Shown: positions 10,101 through 21,688, counted from the stretch's first letter. The stretch: DNA of 64,000 nucleotides from Crotalaria pallida (GCA_037953625.1 CM075655.1:22028001-22092000), one strand, 5' to 3'. The notes: generated by a model not told the origin, from the letters alone. Numbers and translations are program-made.

Positions 10101-13100
10101 TATCTACTAGATCATTTGGTGATGCTTGGATTCTTGATTCCGATTGTTCTTACCACATGTGTCCAAATCGAGACCGGTTCACATATTATCAGTTAATTGA
10201 CGGTGGTGTTGTTCTTATGGGAAATCATATGTCCTGTAAGGTCATTGGCATTGGAACAGTCCGAATCAAGATGCATGATGGTGTCGTAAGAACTTTGACA
10301 GATGTTCGGCACATACAAGACTTGAAGAAAAATCTCATTTCTTTGGGTACTCTTGATTCTCAAGGATATAAGTATTATGCTCAAGGTGGAGTTCTACGAG
10401 TCTCTAGAGGCGTTCTTGTTGTGATCAAAGGAAAATTGGTCAATGGTCTCTATATACTCCAAGGAAGTACAGTCGGTGGAGTTGCATCTGTATCGTCTTC
10501 CCTTGATTCAGATTCTGATACTACTCGGCTTTGGCATATGCATCTAGGACATATGAGTGAAGCCGGAATGTCTATCTTAAGAAAACGAGGTCTGCTAGGT
10601 GATCACAAGATTGGGAGGCTTGACTTTTGTGGACACTGTGTCTACGGGAAGTAAACTAGAGTCAAGTTCAACACTGTCATTCACAGGACTAAGGGTACAA
10701 TGGATTATATTCACTCTGATTTGTGGGGCCCTACGCCTGTCTCGTTAAAGGGTGGTGCCAAATACCTATTAACTTTCATTGATGACTTTTCAAGGAAAGT
10801 TTGGGTTTATTTTCTCAAAAACAAAAGTGATGTTTTCTCAACTTTCAAGAAATGGAAAGTGTTGATTGAGAATCAAACAGGTAATAAAATCAAACGTCTT
10901 CGAACCGATAATGGTTTGGAGTTTTATGGAGGTGATTTTAATGAGTTCTGTGAGAATGCGGGCATAGTGAGACATCGTACTGTGCAAAAGACTCCACAGC
11001 AGAATGGAGTAGCAGAACGCTTGAACATAACTATTTTAAATAGAGCTCGATGCATGCTCTCTAATGCGGGCCTGGGAAAGGAATTCTGGGCCGAAGCTGT
11101 TAACATGGCTTGCTATTTGGTGAACCGATCTCCGTCTACTGCAATTGAATTAAAGACTCCTATAGAAGTGTGGTCTGGTACTACAGCTGATTATTCTGAT
11201 CTAAGAATTTTTGGGTGTCCTGCGTATGCTCATATTAGTGATGGGAGGCTTGAGCGAAGGGCACAAAAGTGCATATTTTTCGGATATGCATCCGGAGTTA
11301 AAGGTTTCAGATTATGGTGCACTGAAACTAAACCACCAAAATTTATCATCAGCGGAGGCGTTAAATTTGATGAATCATTCATGCTTTATCCGATGAAGGA
11401 GGTTGGCAATGCAGATAAAGAAGATCGTGTTAGCAAGCAAGTGGAGCTTAATATTGAACAACCAATAGAGGTTCATGGTGGTGCTTCTGATCCACCTATT
11501 CAAGAAGAAGATCCTGAAGTTGTCGAAGAGCAAGAGGAGACTCTACTGCAGAATTATAATCTCGCAAGAGACAGAGAAAGGAGGCAGATAAAACCACCTA
11601 AGAGATATGGTCATGCTGACATAGTCTCATTTGCGCTATCGGTGGCAGAGGACATTGAAGCTCGAGAACCCACATACAACGAGACTATCTCAAGTAATGA
11701 GTTTGCAGAGTGGATTGCTGCTATGGGTGAGAAAATGTGACATAGTCTCATTTGCGCTATCGGTGGCAGAGGACATTGAAGCTCGAGAACCCGTAACATA
11801 CAAAGAGGCTATCTCAAGTAATGAGTCTGCAGAGTGGATTGCTGCTATGGGTGAGGAAATGGATTCTCTACACAAGAATCAAACTTGGGAGCTAGTGAAA
11901 CCGCCGAAAAGACAAAAGATCGTTGGTTGCAAATGGGTATTCAAGAAAAAGGAAGGATCACCTGGAGTAGAAGCAGCTAGATACAACGCTCATTTAGTCG
12001 CAAAAGGTTTCAGCTAAAGGGAAGGAATCAACTACAATGAAATTTTCTCCCCTGTGGTGAAACATAGTTCTATCCGGGTGATACTAGCCATGGTTGCTCT
12101 ATTTGATCTGGAGCTTGAGCAACTTGATGTAAAAACGGCTTTTCTCCATGGCGAGCTCGAGGAAGAAATTTACATGCAGCAGCCACAAGGTTTCGTCTTT
12201 GAAGGTAAGGAAGATCATGCTTGTCTCTTGAAAAGGTCATTATATGGCTTAAAGCAATCTCCTTGCCAAGGTACAAAAGGTTTGATACTTTTATGTTGAG
12301 TCATGGTTATTCCAAAAGTGACTATGATAGTTGTGTATACCATAGAAAGCTCCAAGATGATTCATTTATTTATTTATTGCTATATGTTGATGACATGCTC
12401 ATTGTTGCTAAGAACATGTCAGAGATCAAGAAGTTGAAAGCTCAACTTAGTGGTGAATTTGAAATGAAAGATTTGGGCCCTACTAAGAAGATTTTGGGCA
12501 TGAAAATCTCCAGAGATAGACATGCAGGTAAATTATACTTGTCTCAAAAGAAATATATTGAGAAAGTTTTGGAGCGCTTTGGAATGGAGAATGCTAAGCC
12601 AGTTAGCACTCCATTGGCAGCCCATTTCAAACTCTCAGCTGCAATGTCACCACAATTTGTTGAGGAGGAGGAACAAATGTCACTTGTTCCGTATGCTAGT
12701 GCAGTCGGTAGCATCATGTATGCTATGGTTTGCACCCGTCCAGATATATCACATGTTGTTAGTGTCGTTAGTAGGTACATGGGAAACCATGGGAAAAAGC
12801 ACTAGGAAGCTGTGAAATGGATACTCAGATATCTCCGAGGTACTGCAGATATTGGCTTGGTTTATGGTAAGAGTCATAATACTAGCACTAGTATTATTGG
12901 TTATGTTGACTCTGATTATGCTGGAGATATAGACAAAGGAGATTTCTCATCGGTTATGTCTTCTCGCTTTCGAGGAGTGCAATTAGTTGGAAAGCAACTT
13001 TGCAATCCACTATTGCATTGTCTACTAAAGAAGCCGAATATATGGCTGTAGCAGAAGCCGTGAAAGAAGTAATTTGGCTTAGAGGTTTGGTGGGCAGTTT

Positions 13101-16100
13101 GGGTTTGGAACAAGATATCACAGTGGTTTACTGTGATAGCCAAAGTGGCATATATTTGACCAAAAATCAAATGTATCACGAAAGAACCAAACATATTGAT
13201 ATCAAATATCATTTCATTCGGGAGGTCATTTCTCAAGGTACCATTCAAGTCAAAAAGATTGGTACTAATGATAATCCAGCCGACATGATGACGAAGCCAA
13301 TTATAGTATATACGTTCAAACACTGCTTGGAGTTGGTCGGCAATTGGAATGAAAATATTCTAAACCAAGGTGGAGATTTGTTAGTTGGCTTAGCATATTA
13401 CTCTCTCTCCTACTTTTATGCATGTCTATGTTTATCATTGGTAAAGAGAGAAATTCTCTCTTTCACTCATTCCCTTTCTATATTTCTCATTTCTTCTGCT
13501 TATAAATACCGTAGAGGTATTTGGAACACAATCACAGCAACAGCAATAGCAACAACAACATTAGTAATAACAACATATTCTCTTTGTAATTATAGTGAAT
13601 TTAGTATTTTTGGTGTATTTGGGATTTGGGTTGTTGTCAAATAACAACATCGTTGTATCGTCATTTTATATGTAAAGTAAGCTATAAACTGAACCACACT
13701 TATTCATTATTCCAATTTATTTCCGCTGATTTTTATAACAACCACATATTTTCATTAAACCTCAATGTTACCAAGAATTTTAAACTAGTGTATATTGCAA
13801 TCTATAGCATTGGGTTGTACCTGATTTGTCGTGGCTCTAATGACTCCAACTGGAAGAGTAAATGATATGGCAACGATACAGGCTAACACCACACCCCACC
13901 ATGGTAGTTGGAGTTGATCATTATAGTACTCACATATAAATATAGTTGCAGTGATGTTGAAGAAAAGAATACAAATAAACCAACATTCAGGAACTTGTTT
14001 ATAAGATTTTCTCATGAGCTTCGTATGTATATCTATCTTTTTCTCTTGGAAGACAGACTTGCTTAACTGCCATATTTCACTGTGCCAATGAAATAATGTA
14101 CACTTCAGCTAGTGACACGGTACTTCGCAAATGTTTCAATGGAAAAGTAAAACTATAGGAAACGAATAAAATCATGGCTTATTACCTCCCTTGGAAGAGT
14201 AATACATGAACAATAGTTGCAGAGAGGCAAGCAAAACCAATACCATATGACATAGCAAAGAGGGTGCTAAGATAAAGAGGCCCCTCACGCTCGTAAGCCT
14301 CCATATCAAGGTGAAAATTGGAGTCTATGATGGTTGAGATGTTGTATTTTTGGCCATTGGACAAGAATAAACCATCTGAAAAAATGGGAAATCTTCTTGC
14401 CTTGTAAAGATTCAACCAATAAGCAGTAGGTGTAATGACATACATGAAAACGGCAAAACCAACAGCTACATTAGCAGTGGCAAACCAAGGACTTGCCAAA
14501 GGGCTACCAAGATAAGCACATATACTAGACCAGTCAAAACCAATAGCCCCAACTCCAAGGCCATGCAACCCCGAACCTAATTGTTGTGCTATAACAGAAG
14601 TGGGAAAGATCCAACATATCCACGAAAGTGATGTTAACATTGGGAACAAATAGCCTGGAAAGACATAATATGCAAAACTACAAACAAATGCTATAAGGAA
14701 AAATTGATTTCGAGTTAACCCGCCTTTTGACCTCTTCTCTTTCTCGTGCAACGCCCTGAAATCCAATATTTTATGCATGAAATATAAAATTGATTGCATA
14801 ACAAGGCAGTAGGTGAATTTTATAAACGAAAACTAGGAAGGTTTAAATATCAAATAGGTCATTATAATTATTTATCTTTTTGAAATTAGTTTTTACATTT
14901 TTTTTATTTATGCTTTTTTTGTTTCGTTTAGATTTTGATCCCTATTGTCAATTATGGTTTAGTATAAAGCAAATGTAGTTTTGAGTTTGCTCCTCATATT
15001 TTTATTGCCCGGAGATTTTGGTCCATACTTTTTCGTTTTGTTTTGGTTATGGTTCTACTTAATTTGGTCGCTTGTTATATTCATGAGATAAACGTTTGTT
15101 GAGGGAGTTCAGATATGCTTCCTTGACCCATACTTTGAGGGAAGGGAATTACTGTGCTGATTGGTTTGCTAAAGAGTGTGCGGTGTGTCTTTCAAGGTTT
15201 GGGATACTCCTCCTGCTACTGTTAATTCTTTGCTATTGGTAGACCGTATGGGTGTCATGTTTCCTAGGCTTTAGCTTTTTTTAATCTTTCGGTTGTACCA
15301 AAAAAAATTTGGTTTTGGTCCTTGTCCCATTATGTTATTTCAACATTTTTCATCCAAAGTTGAGAGCGGAAACCAAAAACAGAACGAAACGGAAAAAAAA
15401 ATAATAAAATGTAGGCACTAATTTTAAAGATATCAATACTTAAAAGAACCATTTTGGTATTTACGTCACATGCGGAATATGATGGATTTTATAAGTGCGA
15501 TGCTACATAATTACTCCCTTCGTCCATAAAGATGGTGAAAAATGGTAAAAAAAAATTTGTCAAGTAATTAATGAAAAACTTAAACATTATAAACTTTGAA
15601 TTGTGATCGATTGATCAATTCAAAATACATTAAATTAGTTATTTAATACGGGAAAAGCTTTCATGCCTTCTAGTGAGAGAAGACATCAATACCAACCTAA
15701 TTAAACCAATTATATATTGATATTTGTGTTATTTTTAGACAGTCATCATTTCTTATATGTCATATTTAAGGATCATTTTGCAAATTTTTAAACTTTTAAT
15801 TTAACCATGGTTACAAATAAAAAATTTAAAAAATAAAATCAAACAAAAAAATTAAAACAACACAGAATTCTAACCTAATCATAATCTTAGACTTCACTCT
15901 CTCGTATACAAAATTCTTTTCCTCCATAATGAAAGAGAAGCCAGCCGCCATCTCCTAATTTCAAAATTTAAAACTGACTATTTGGTTATAAACTTGTCAA
16001 ATTTTAGAATTTTATTTTTCGAAGTCTCACTGATGATGCCTGCATATGTATGATCCATATGATATACTTATGCCTCTATTTAGTGATTTTATGTTGTACA

Positions 16101-16372
16101 ACACTCCCCTAATGATTGTTGAAGGTCAATAGCCTAATGTTATCCAAAATGCATGTCAATATGGCAAATCATGAGAAGACGATAACATTAACATCTACAT
16201 TCTATCGGTGCTGGAATAGAACTTGTCCAATATGGGTGCGTGAGAAGATAAAGATGGACAATGTAAAGATTAACATAGAAACCCAGATAAGAAGCATTTG
16301 GGTTTTTTTTTTCAAATAATTAAAAGTAAAAAATTAATTTAATTGTAACTATGATTTAGTTAAATTTTTAAA

Positions 16373-16411
<39 letters not shown>

Positions 16412-17431
16412 ATTGTAAAGTAAAAGAGGCATGTGTGAGTTGCAAGTGTATGTATTAAATTAGGATGCGGAGAGAGCAGTAAAATCTATCTACATGTATT
16501 TACATGCTTTCGCTTAAAATATAAGTAACAAAAAAAATAAAAAATATTTTTCAATTGATTTAAAATATAAGCAAAAGTAAATAATTTTTTAAATTTTATT
16601 TCATTCCCAATACTATTTTCTTAAAATATATCTAAAAAATTATTTTATTTATTTTTTCTTTCACTTCCAATATTACTTTCTTAAAATATATGCTTATACG
16701 GTAAGGGGAGGGTGTACCTGAAAAGAGAGACCTGTACGAGATTTTGGGGCCACCACATTGCTGCAGGTTCCACCAGGTACCTCCGGAAAACACCGGCCCA
16801 ACCGAACCCCAACACCTGCGTCGTCACAACCACCATCAACGCCACCACCAGCGACACCTCTTTCCGGTAAAACACTTTCACTCCGGTTACAAAATGGATT
16901 GCGTAAACGCTAGCAGCTCCCGAATTAGCGAAGATCGTGATGAGCACGTGTTCCTTCACGTTGAACTTCCCTGGGTTCAACGTGAACTCAAACCTCTTCC
17001 CCTTCAAGAATACTCGCTTCGTAACCGTCGACGCCATCAGGTGGCCCAGCGGCACCACCGCGATCTGCGCCGAGACCGCTGTCACGGAGAGCGGCTCCCG
17101 GCGGTAACCAAAGAACTGGTTGAGGAAGGAGAGAAGTGCGCAAGCTAAAGCTCCGAGAAACCATGTCCTGAATGTGAAGGTTGGAAGGGAAGGGTCGTCG
17201 GTGACCGGAACCGTGAGCGATACTTGCTCGATCGGAGAATTTTCGCCTTCCGTTGGCGAGAAGGGTGTGCTGCCGGAACCGGAGGCTCCGTCGTGGTTAA
17301 GGTGGTGTCTTTGAACTGGAAAAAAAAAAGCGCTAATTAGTTTGTTGAAGAGATTAATATAAGAAAAAAAAAAAAGAGAAAAAGTGAAAGTTTATACTTA
17401 AAGGCGTGTTGATTTCTTGATCACTAGACAT
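7155..17431 (-). CDS. Oligopeptide transporter (OPT family), six coding exons, 752 aa
   Basis: A multi-pass plasma-membrane proton-coupled transporter of the OPT clade, which moves small peptides, glutathione-like compounds or metal chelates. The coding exons, in minus order, are 17431-17398, 17315-16718, 14755-14186, 14079-13821, 8082-7900 and 7769-7155. All junctions are GT-AG with compatible phases, giving 2259 nt. The polar N-terminus has IEQVSLTVPVTDDPS. The family signatures NPG (residues 125-127) and KIPPR (538-542) are present, as are RALHEKEKRSKGGLTRNQFF at the exon 2/3 join, WGVVLACIVA and a C-terminal GVKVKGCPLY. Length is normal for the family. Intron 4 is 5,738 bp because it contains a copia element and a MITE; intron 2 (1,962 bp) carries a LINE scrap. 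I see no coding lesion. It resembles the OPT1/OPT5-type clade, but the substrate cannot be told from sequence. Confidence 0.92.
8338..8625. mobile_element. Stowaway-like MITE in OPT intron 4
   Basis: 288 bp with terminal inverted repeats CTCCCTCCGGTCCTATATAT / ATATATAAAACCGGAGGGAG, flanked by TA on both sides (8336-8337 and 8626-8627). The CTCCCTCC terminus and TA duplication are typical of Tc1/mariner-derived Stowaway elements. It has no coding capacity. Confidence 0.85.
8862..9247 (+). mobile_element. 5' LTR of the OPT-intron copia element
   Basis: 386 bp, TGTTAG...ATAACA. A TATA-box-like TATAAATA sits at 8983-8990, which would place a start site in the following 30-40 bp. Near 9090 it has about 30 bp not present in the 3' copy. 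Confidence 0.85.
9251..9262 (+). other. Primer-binding site (initiator tRNA-Met type)
   Basis: TGGTATCAGAGC lies three bases after the 5' LTR, as expected for a copia element primed by initiator methionine tRNA. Confidence 0.9.
9296..13360 (+). pseudogene. Copia gag-pol polyprotein, multiply disabled
   Basis: Gag starts at ATG 9296 (MTTTKFDIQQFDGHINFGMWKVRMM). The zinc knuckle is CRYCKKEGHWKAKC (near 9980-10021), the protease-like motif is ILDSDCSYHMC (DSG altered to DSD), and the integrase has IDDFSRKVWVYF, RTDNGLEF and PQQNGVAERLN. RT motifs are LDVKTAFLHGELEEEIYMQQP and YVDDMLIV; RNase H has STKEAEYMA and TKHIDIKYHF. Lesions I can see: two-base shifts near 9450 and 9790, stops at 10652, 12015 and 12803, a 121-bp tandem duplication (11617-11861), and shifts near 12270 and 12950. 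The element cannot make its own proteins. Confidence 0.88.
11617..11861 (+). repeat. Tandem duplication of about 121 bp within copia pol
   Basis: 11617-11737 and 11738-11861 are two near-identical copies beginning tgacatagtctcatttgcgc and covering the region just before the RT domain (VSFALSVAEDIEAREP...). The copies differ by a few substitutions and a 3-base indel. The 121-bp shift is not a multiple of three, so the duplication itself breaks the frame. Confidence 0.9.
13379..13740 (+). mobile_element. 3' LTR of the OPT-intron copia element
   Basis: 362 bp, TGTTAG...ATAACA, with the same TATAAATA at 13501-13508. It directly follows the purine-rich tract ending near 13378 and lies about 80 bp before OPT exon 4 (which ends at 13821). 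Confidence 0.85.
15069..15305 (+). mobile_element. 5'-truncated LINE (L1-type) 3' end in OPT intron 2
   Basis: About 237 bp flanked by the direct repeat AATTTGGT (15061-15068 and 15306-15313). It encodes a remnant of the plant LINE RNase H tail (TLREGNYCADWFAKECAV), followed by a short 3' region and an A-rich end. The REGN-CAD-AK pattern is characteristic of plant non-LTR retrotransposons. It is far too short to be active. Confidence 0.65.
16379..16407 (+). repeat. Poly(A) run
   Basis: About 29 consecutive A residues in OPT intron 2. The flanks show no element I recognise. Confidence 0.9.
16510..16699. mobile_element. Fragment of an AT-rich MITE family (AAATATAAGCAA type)
   Basis: Contains ttaaaatataagtaacaaaaaaa, then aaaatataagcaaaagtaa, attttatttcattcccaatac and ttaaaatatatgctta. 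The same phrases occur in the two copies at 36552-36840 and 36884-37171. It lies just inside OPT intron 2, ending about 20 bp from the exon 2 donor. Its termini are unclear. Confidence 0.5.
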
Positions 17432-17821
17432 ATTTACTCTAAGGGCGTTGTGCTTAGGACCTTCAAATTTTATTTATTTTTGGTTACGGGAGCTGGAATT
17501 TTGAAACCAAACCGATGTTTCTTTATTATTGTTGAGATTTACGTATTATTTTTCAACCATGGACGTTTGTGAATCATATATAGTATATACTGTATATTAT
17601 TCTTTGAATAGGTCAATATCGTTTTGCACATGGTACATGACCAAGAAGACAAAAATGATGAAGACCAATTTCATTTCATTAAAAATGATTCAGTTATAAA
17701 GTCTTGGCACATTATTTACGAGGTCACGCTTTTTAGAAATAAAAAAAATATCATAAATTTCATGTTTTTTTCTCAAAAACTACAAGAAAACTAACAAATG
17801 TTCGAAAAACAGATATTAGTA

Positions 17822-17862
<41 letters not shown>

Positions 17863-18155
17863 TAGAAACTGGGTGGTATTTAGGATTTACTTATTTTTAT
17901 GATTCAATTAATTAATCCACTCCAATTCCTCAAAGTATTTGGGTCTTGCCACTTTATATTTAAAATTGTTCTTTTTTAGTTTTACTTTTATTATTGGAGT
18001 TGAATATATACATAGAATTACCTCAAAAAAATATATACATAGAATTAAGGCATATTCATTGGAGGACTGTTTCGTTTGAATTTCAGACTAAAATATTACT
18101 GTAAGCATTAAGATGTATGTAAGCCTCTTTCATTAAACTAAAATCACATTTAAAC
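17432..18155. other. Upstream flank of the OPT gene
   Basis: 724 bp upstream of the OPT start codon that should contain its promoter and 5' UTR. It includes a (TA)n microsatellite at 17824-17860. I see no ORF with family resemblance and no unambiguous core promoter element. Confidence 0.45.
17824..17860. repeat. (TA)n microsatellite
   Basis: About 18 perfect TA units roughly 400 bp upstream of the OPT start codon. Confidence 0.95.
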
Positions 18156-18342
18156 CAGTGGAGGCTGGCACAAGTCGAAGGGGCTTGTGTCCCTTAAACA
18201 TGTGGTCGCGGGTTCGAGTCGTACCCGAGACACATGTGAATGGAGCAAGCCTTACTGAGAGCATCGCCCCCGAAAGGGCCCAACCGTGGTGCGAGGGATT
18301 AGTCACCCAGTTGCACGGGTGGATACCCTGGTTCATCAAAAA
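18156..18342 (+). mobile_element. tRNA-derived SINE with 16-bp target duplication
   Basis: 187 bp flanked by perfect 16-bp direct repeats AAAATCACATTTAAAC (18140-18155 and 18343-18358). Near its 5' end it has an A-box-like TGGCACAAGTCGA (about 18166) and a B-box-like GGTTCGAGTC (18211-18220), 45 bp apart: the internal RNA polymerase III promoter layout of tRNA-derived SINEs. It ends in a short A tract before the right repeat. It codes for nothing and would depend on a LINE for mobility. The family name cannot be given without a search. Confidence 0.88.
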
Positions 18343-18525
18343 AAAATCACATTTAAACATGACGGAAAAAAAAAGTAACATTCGAACCACTAAAATAAAA
18401 AATAAGTAAAATTGTTAAATTTATCAATATCAAAGAAACATGTGATGTTAAAATAAAAAATGAAATAGGTGAAATTATTAAAGACATTGAGTAAAGCTTC
18501 AACATTACAACATTACATGCCATAC

Positions 18526-18532
<7 letters not shown>

Positions 18533-18570
<38 letters not shown>
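18533..18570. repeat. Compound (TA)n(TG)n microsatellite
   Basis: An AT-alternating run followed by about 12 TG units. Confidence 0.9.
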
Positions 18571-18830
18571 AATTATAAGTATTTTCTATAACTATATTTG
18601 AGCGATGACAAGGATATGTCAGTCGGGAGGACAAAATTAGGCACCTTCGTATGTAGACTCTTTCTTGGCAAGATACATTCTATGAGAACGATGTCATTTT
18701 CCTACGAGTTGAATGTAGCAGTTGGTGTTTCACTTGCTAATTTTAATTATTTATTGATTAAATTATCACTTTAGTCTACTATTTTGTAAGGAGCTTTCAC
18801 TTTAGTTCCTGATTTTTTAATAATTTCTCT

Positions 18831-19322
18831 TGTGACATCCTAGAAAGTAAAACCCCTTAATCCTAATTAATTATTTGGTTACTTGAAAATTTCTTTTAAA
18901 AGCTTATTAACTTATGAAAATTCTCCCTGAAAATCGGACGGAGTTTCCTTTATTTTTGAAACATTTCTCAAAATATTTCTTTTCCTAATAAACTGTCATT
19001 CCACATAGTCATATAAACAGAAATCCAGCAGGGCCTACTTGTCTCATAAGGCATCACCAGCAGCAGATAGCATAATATAAACAAGTTGTGGAATTGTATA
19101 TTCCCAAAATCCCTCCTTTGGTGCTACATCCTAGCACCAAAACCCCATCTATACAAGTTCAGCAAAAGTAAGTCATATATACATCAGAAATCCCAAAATA
19201 GGGTCCAGGATGGGACATCACACTAACTACAACTACTTACTCTCCCTGTAAGATAGAGCACTCCTGCTCGGCCTGTTGTGGTGTAAACTCGGTCTCGGTA
19301 CCTGTGTAAAAAAAAGGTAAGG
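18831..19322 (-). mobile_element. Left part of an outer gypsy-type LTR, interrupted by a solo LTR
   Basis: Starts TGTGACATCC at 18831. The reverse complement of 19230-19312 matches the solo LTR at about 21406-21476 (ggtaccgag, ggccgagcagg, acagggagagta), so this is a related LTR in the opposite orientation. The 5-bp TAAGG at 19318-19322 is the left copy of the solo LTR's target duplication. The sequence continues at 21761. Confidence 0.6.
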
Positions 19323-20632
19323 TGTAACATCCCAAGATTTAATATCTAATATAATAATAATTTAAATATAAATTTGGTTAAGGGTGGTAAGAAGTCATAG
19401 AAATAGGCATAGTGTCGTGAGGGAAATAAGAAGCGTGGGCCGACCAGATAAGGAAATGCTGGATCTCGGACCGATCTCAGCCGAGCTAAATGGAGACAGA
19501 ACGCGAAGTCTAGTGCAGGCGTCAACTCGGATAAGCCGACCGCGACAAATCTCGCTGTGTTGACCGAGAGGAGACTCGGACTGCTACTACCTCTCCGTGT
19601 CAAAGCTGAAGTCCCTCCTCTTCTATTTCTTCGTGGCAGCTCGAACCGAGTTGCTAGTTCCTTGATTTTCACGCCCTCTGTGCAGGCATCGCTGTCAATC
19701 ACTTTATGTCCTTTTCAAGTCACTATTGGTGACTTCCCTTAGAAGCCAATGAATCTTATCCACATATTCCCAAGCTTCTCAAAGAAGCCTCCAATTAGGA
19801 CCACACAAATAATTCCCATAGTGGAATAAAAGAAAATCCATAACCAATACAACAACACTTCTCATTCTCTTTCTTCTTCATTTCCCCCATCTTCTCTGAA
19901 AGTTCCAACACCAAGAGTGCAACATACTCTCTTCTCACTCACGTATTCTTTTCTCTCTTCTTCTCTATCAATACACACAAACTAGAGGCTACTCTCCTTC
20001 ATCTCCTTCGCCTTGTCGGACGTTCACTGTATCTTCGCTGTGTTTGGGAGTGCAGCAAGGAGAGAAACAGTTCAAGGGTTCCTAGCTCAAGAGGTCGAAC
20101 AACAAAGAGGCCACACTCAAGCTCTCAAAACTCTTATCTCTCGTGGATTGAGGTAAGGAGTGAGTGTTACCTTAGCTTAGGTTTGAGTTGCTAGTGTGTT
20201 CATAACGGGTACTAAGAGTGGGTGTTAGATTAGGGGATGATCTAGAATAGGACTAGAGAGGAAGATGAATAACTAAAAAGAAAACTAATAAATGAACTAG
20301 TGTCATGAACACCTGGGCTAAGAGATAATATTTGTGTGTCTGCCAAGTGTATTTAATCATATGTTGCTGCTGTATAAATGCTTATAAGTTTTGATGATTG
20401 TTGTTCATGTTGTTATTTTTAACCCTGTCAGTAGACCGAGCGTGAGAGGTCGAGAAAAGATTAAGAGATGAATGTTGTTAACTATTGGAGGGAGAAAATA
20501 TGTTAATTAAGGAACTAAATCATGAGAGGATGAGCGAACAAGATGAGCTAAGGGGTGAACCGAGAGGAGCTGAGTAATGAATGTTCTAAAGGATAAGAGA
20601 GTAATTAAAGAGAAATGGTTGTGTGAGCGGGT

Positions 20633-21030
20633 CATAGAAGACGCGTACTGGGTGCGTGCATTGATCGCGTCAAACGCATACTGGGTATGTGCAGCTGTAA
20701 GACGGGTACTGGGTACTCGCAGTTATGACTCACATAAGGTTCCGAGAAACGGAATCGGTGGGATGTGCTCCTGGTCATAGAAGACGCGTACTGGGTGCGT
20801 GCATTGATCGCGTAAGACGCCGAGATGCGCAGCTGTAAGACGAGTACTGGGTGCTCGCAGTTATGGACACTCCTTAACTCCATAGAAGAAATCGGCGGTA
20901 GTGCTCCTGGTCATAGAAGACGCGTACCGGGTGCGTGCATTGATCGCGTAAGACGCCGAGATGCGCAGCTATAAGACGGGTACTGGGTACTCGCAATTAT
21001 GGACACTCCGGAATCCGATCCTAAATGGTG
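20633..21030 (+). repeat. Three tandem copies of a ~140-bp unit inside the solo LTR
   Basis: Units begin catagaagacgcgtac at 20633, 20776 and 20912 (spacing 143 and 136 bp). Each contains the submotif gacg(c/g)gtactgggt(g/a) two or three times and ends in gtgctcctggt. The third copy decays after about 21020. It occupies the same LTR position as the 80-470 array of the related element. Confidence 0.85.
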
Positions 21031-21649
21031 TAAGACATGCACTGGGTGTATGCGGCCGAGAAGAGTAAAAGATTGTAAGATATGTAAAAATGAATGATGA
21101 GAAAAGAGACTGAGAGAGGAAATCGAATACCGAGAAAGGAAATAGAGACCGAGTAATCAAGGATAGAAATTGAGGAAAGAGTGTCAGGGTAACCAATCAG
21201 AGATGTAGGAGTAAAAATGGTCGGTAAGTATACAGTGAAAAATTATCATGGACCGAGTAGAATGAGGCTGTTTGCATGTGATATGTTATTAGATTGAATA
21301 TCTGTCAATATGCTAATTGTTTATTTGTGTTTGTCTTGATAGTTTGGTATGTCATATTAGAAACTGCTTACTTAAGTTCTGTGTAATGCTCACCTCCTTA
21401 CCATTTTTCAGGTACCGAGCCCGAGCAGACGCAGTCCCCGGCCGAGCAGGTTCACTCTCCCTCACAGGGAGAGTAGGTCTTTAGAGTCGGAAATTAAATT
21501 AGGTCTCGGCCATTTGGCCGAGCTAAAATACTGTTTTTGTATCTTTTGTTTTGTGTAATCAGAAGATGTAACCATGTTGTTTTGCTTTCCTATATTTTGT
21601 ACGAACTAGTCTTCCGCTGGATCTCTGTATACAACATTATATGAAATGA

Positions 21650-21650
<1 letters not shown>

Positions 21651-21688
<38 letters not shown>
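21651..21688. repeat. (ATT)n microsatellite near the solo LTR 3' end
   Basis: About 12 TTA units, roughly 70 bp before the LTR terminus. Confidence 0.95.

Larger units (their letters stand above)
8862..13740 (+). mobile_element. Full-length but inactive Ty1-copia element (Tnt1/Tork-like) in OPT intron 4
   Basis: 4,879 bp, opposite in orientation to the host gene. The LTRs are 8862-9247 and 13379-13740, the primer site is at 9251-9262 (TGGTATCAGAGC) and the polypurine tract is near 13363-13378 (aaccaaggtggagatt). The flanks ACAAC (8857-8861) and ACCAC (13741-13745) look like a 5-bp target duplication with one change. The two LTRs differ by an indel of about 30 bp plus roughly twenty substitutions by eye, so the insertion is not recent. 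The polyprotein is broken many times. Gag N-terminus and integrase style resemble the Tnt1/Tork group; the lineage assignment is my inference. Confidence 0.9.

Noticed and set aside
15485..15560. A further Stowaway MITE starting ttactcccttcgtcc
   Set aside because: A matching inverted right end with TA was not found, so only a degraded terminus could be claimed.
16744..17314. Plus-strand ORFs of 134 and 64 aa
   Set aside because: Antisense shadows of OPT exon 2, whose minus-strand reading has clear family motifs.
18166..18240. A genuine tRNA gene
   Set aside because: A and B boxes are present but the sequence cannot fold into a full cloverleaf as read, and the unit has a tail and 16-bp duplications, so SINE fits better.
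19346..19742. Opposed ORFs in the solo LTR (118 and 61 aa)
   Set aside because: Both lie in LTR DNA and show no motif; opposing open frames in a GC-richer stretch occur by chance.
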